Source: an uncultured Pelagibacteraceae bacterium (GTDB lineage: Bacteria > Pseudomonadota > Alphaproteobacteria > Pelagibacterales > AG-422-B15). Taken from it: a stretch of 20,971 nucleotides of DNA. The notes beneath the pieces were generated by a model, which did not search any database, had not been told where the DNA came from, and saw only the letters and a program-made list of their open reading frames with translations. The position numbers were made by a program, and so were the translations under genes. The stretch is taken from assembly GCA_902527075.1 (NCBI GenBank), contig CABZNM010000013.1:1-20971 (forward strand), written 5' to 3'. Shown one piece after another: positions 16,688 through 20,971 of the stretch. Position 1 is the stretch's first letter; each line of letters opens with the position of its first letter.

Positions 16688-20971
<4,284 letters not shown>

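Overview
The window is a stretch of about 21 kb from an AT-rich (by eye roughly 30% G+C) Gram-negative bacterium. It is almost entirely the division and cell wall (dcw) cluster followed by lpxC, bamD and ligA. Three things point to an alphaproteobacterium with a streamlined genome, perhaps a marine SAR11-like or similar low-GC lineage: the order ftsA-lpxC-bamD-ligA, a FtsZ tail ending in LEIPSFLRRQNK, and a long M24B aminopeptidase P. That placement is inference from gene order, motifs and composition. LpxC, BamD and a MurE of the meso-diaminopimelate type all indicate a diderm with lipopolysaccharide and DAP peptidoglycan. TGA is a stop here, so the code is standard.

Layout. Bases 2-172 are the 3' end of an ftsZ-like gene. 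From 169 to 15640 come rsmH, ftsL, ftsI, murE, murF, mraY, murD, ftsW, murG, murC, murB, ddl, ftsQ and ftsA, all on the + strand. These genes overlap or lie at most 7 bases apart, so they are almost certainly one transcript with extensive translational coupling. A 64-base gap precedes lpxC (15705-16637), a 50-base gap precedes bamD (16688-17434), and ligA (17442-19475) follows 7 bases later. ligA ends tail-to-tail, overlapping by 6 bases, with a minus-strand Xaa-Pro aminopeptidase that runs off the right edge. No stretch over 300 bases lacks a gene. I saw no tRNA, rRNA, CRISPR array, insertion sequence or sizeable repeat.

How the genes work together. MurB, MurC, MurD, MurE, MurF and Ddl build UDP-MurNAc-pentapeptide in the cytoplasm. 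MraY and MurG make lipid I and lipid II on the inner membrane. FtsW and FtsI polymerise and cross-link it at the septum. FtsL and FtsQ are divisome scaffold proteins, and FtsA tethers FtsZ to the membrane. LpxC commits UDP-GlcNAc derivatives to lipid A, BamD helps insert outer membrane proteins, and LigA seals DNA nicks.

What stands out is modest. ftsZ is not between ftsA and lpxC; an FtsZ-type tail sits at the head of the cluster instead. FtsA has lost the recognisable phosphate-binding motifs of its actin-type ATPase fold. recN, common between bamD and ligA in this group, is absent. MurD and MurE share an Asn-to-Gln change in the nucleotide-site signature, and MurD has a further His-to-Phe change. 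I found no evidence of a wholly new system such as a defence, mobile or biosynthetic novelty.
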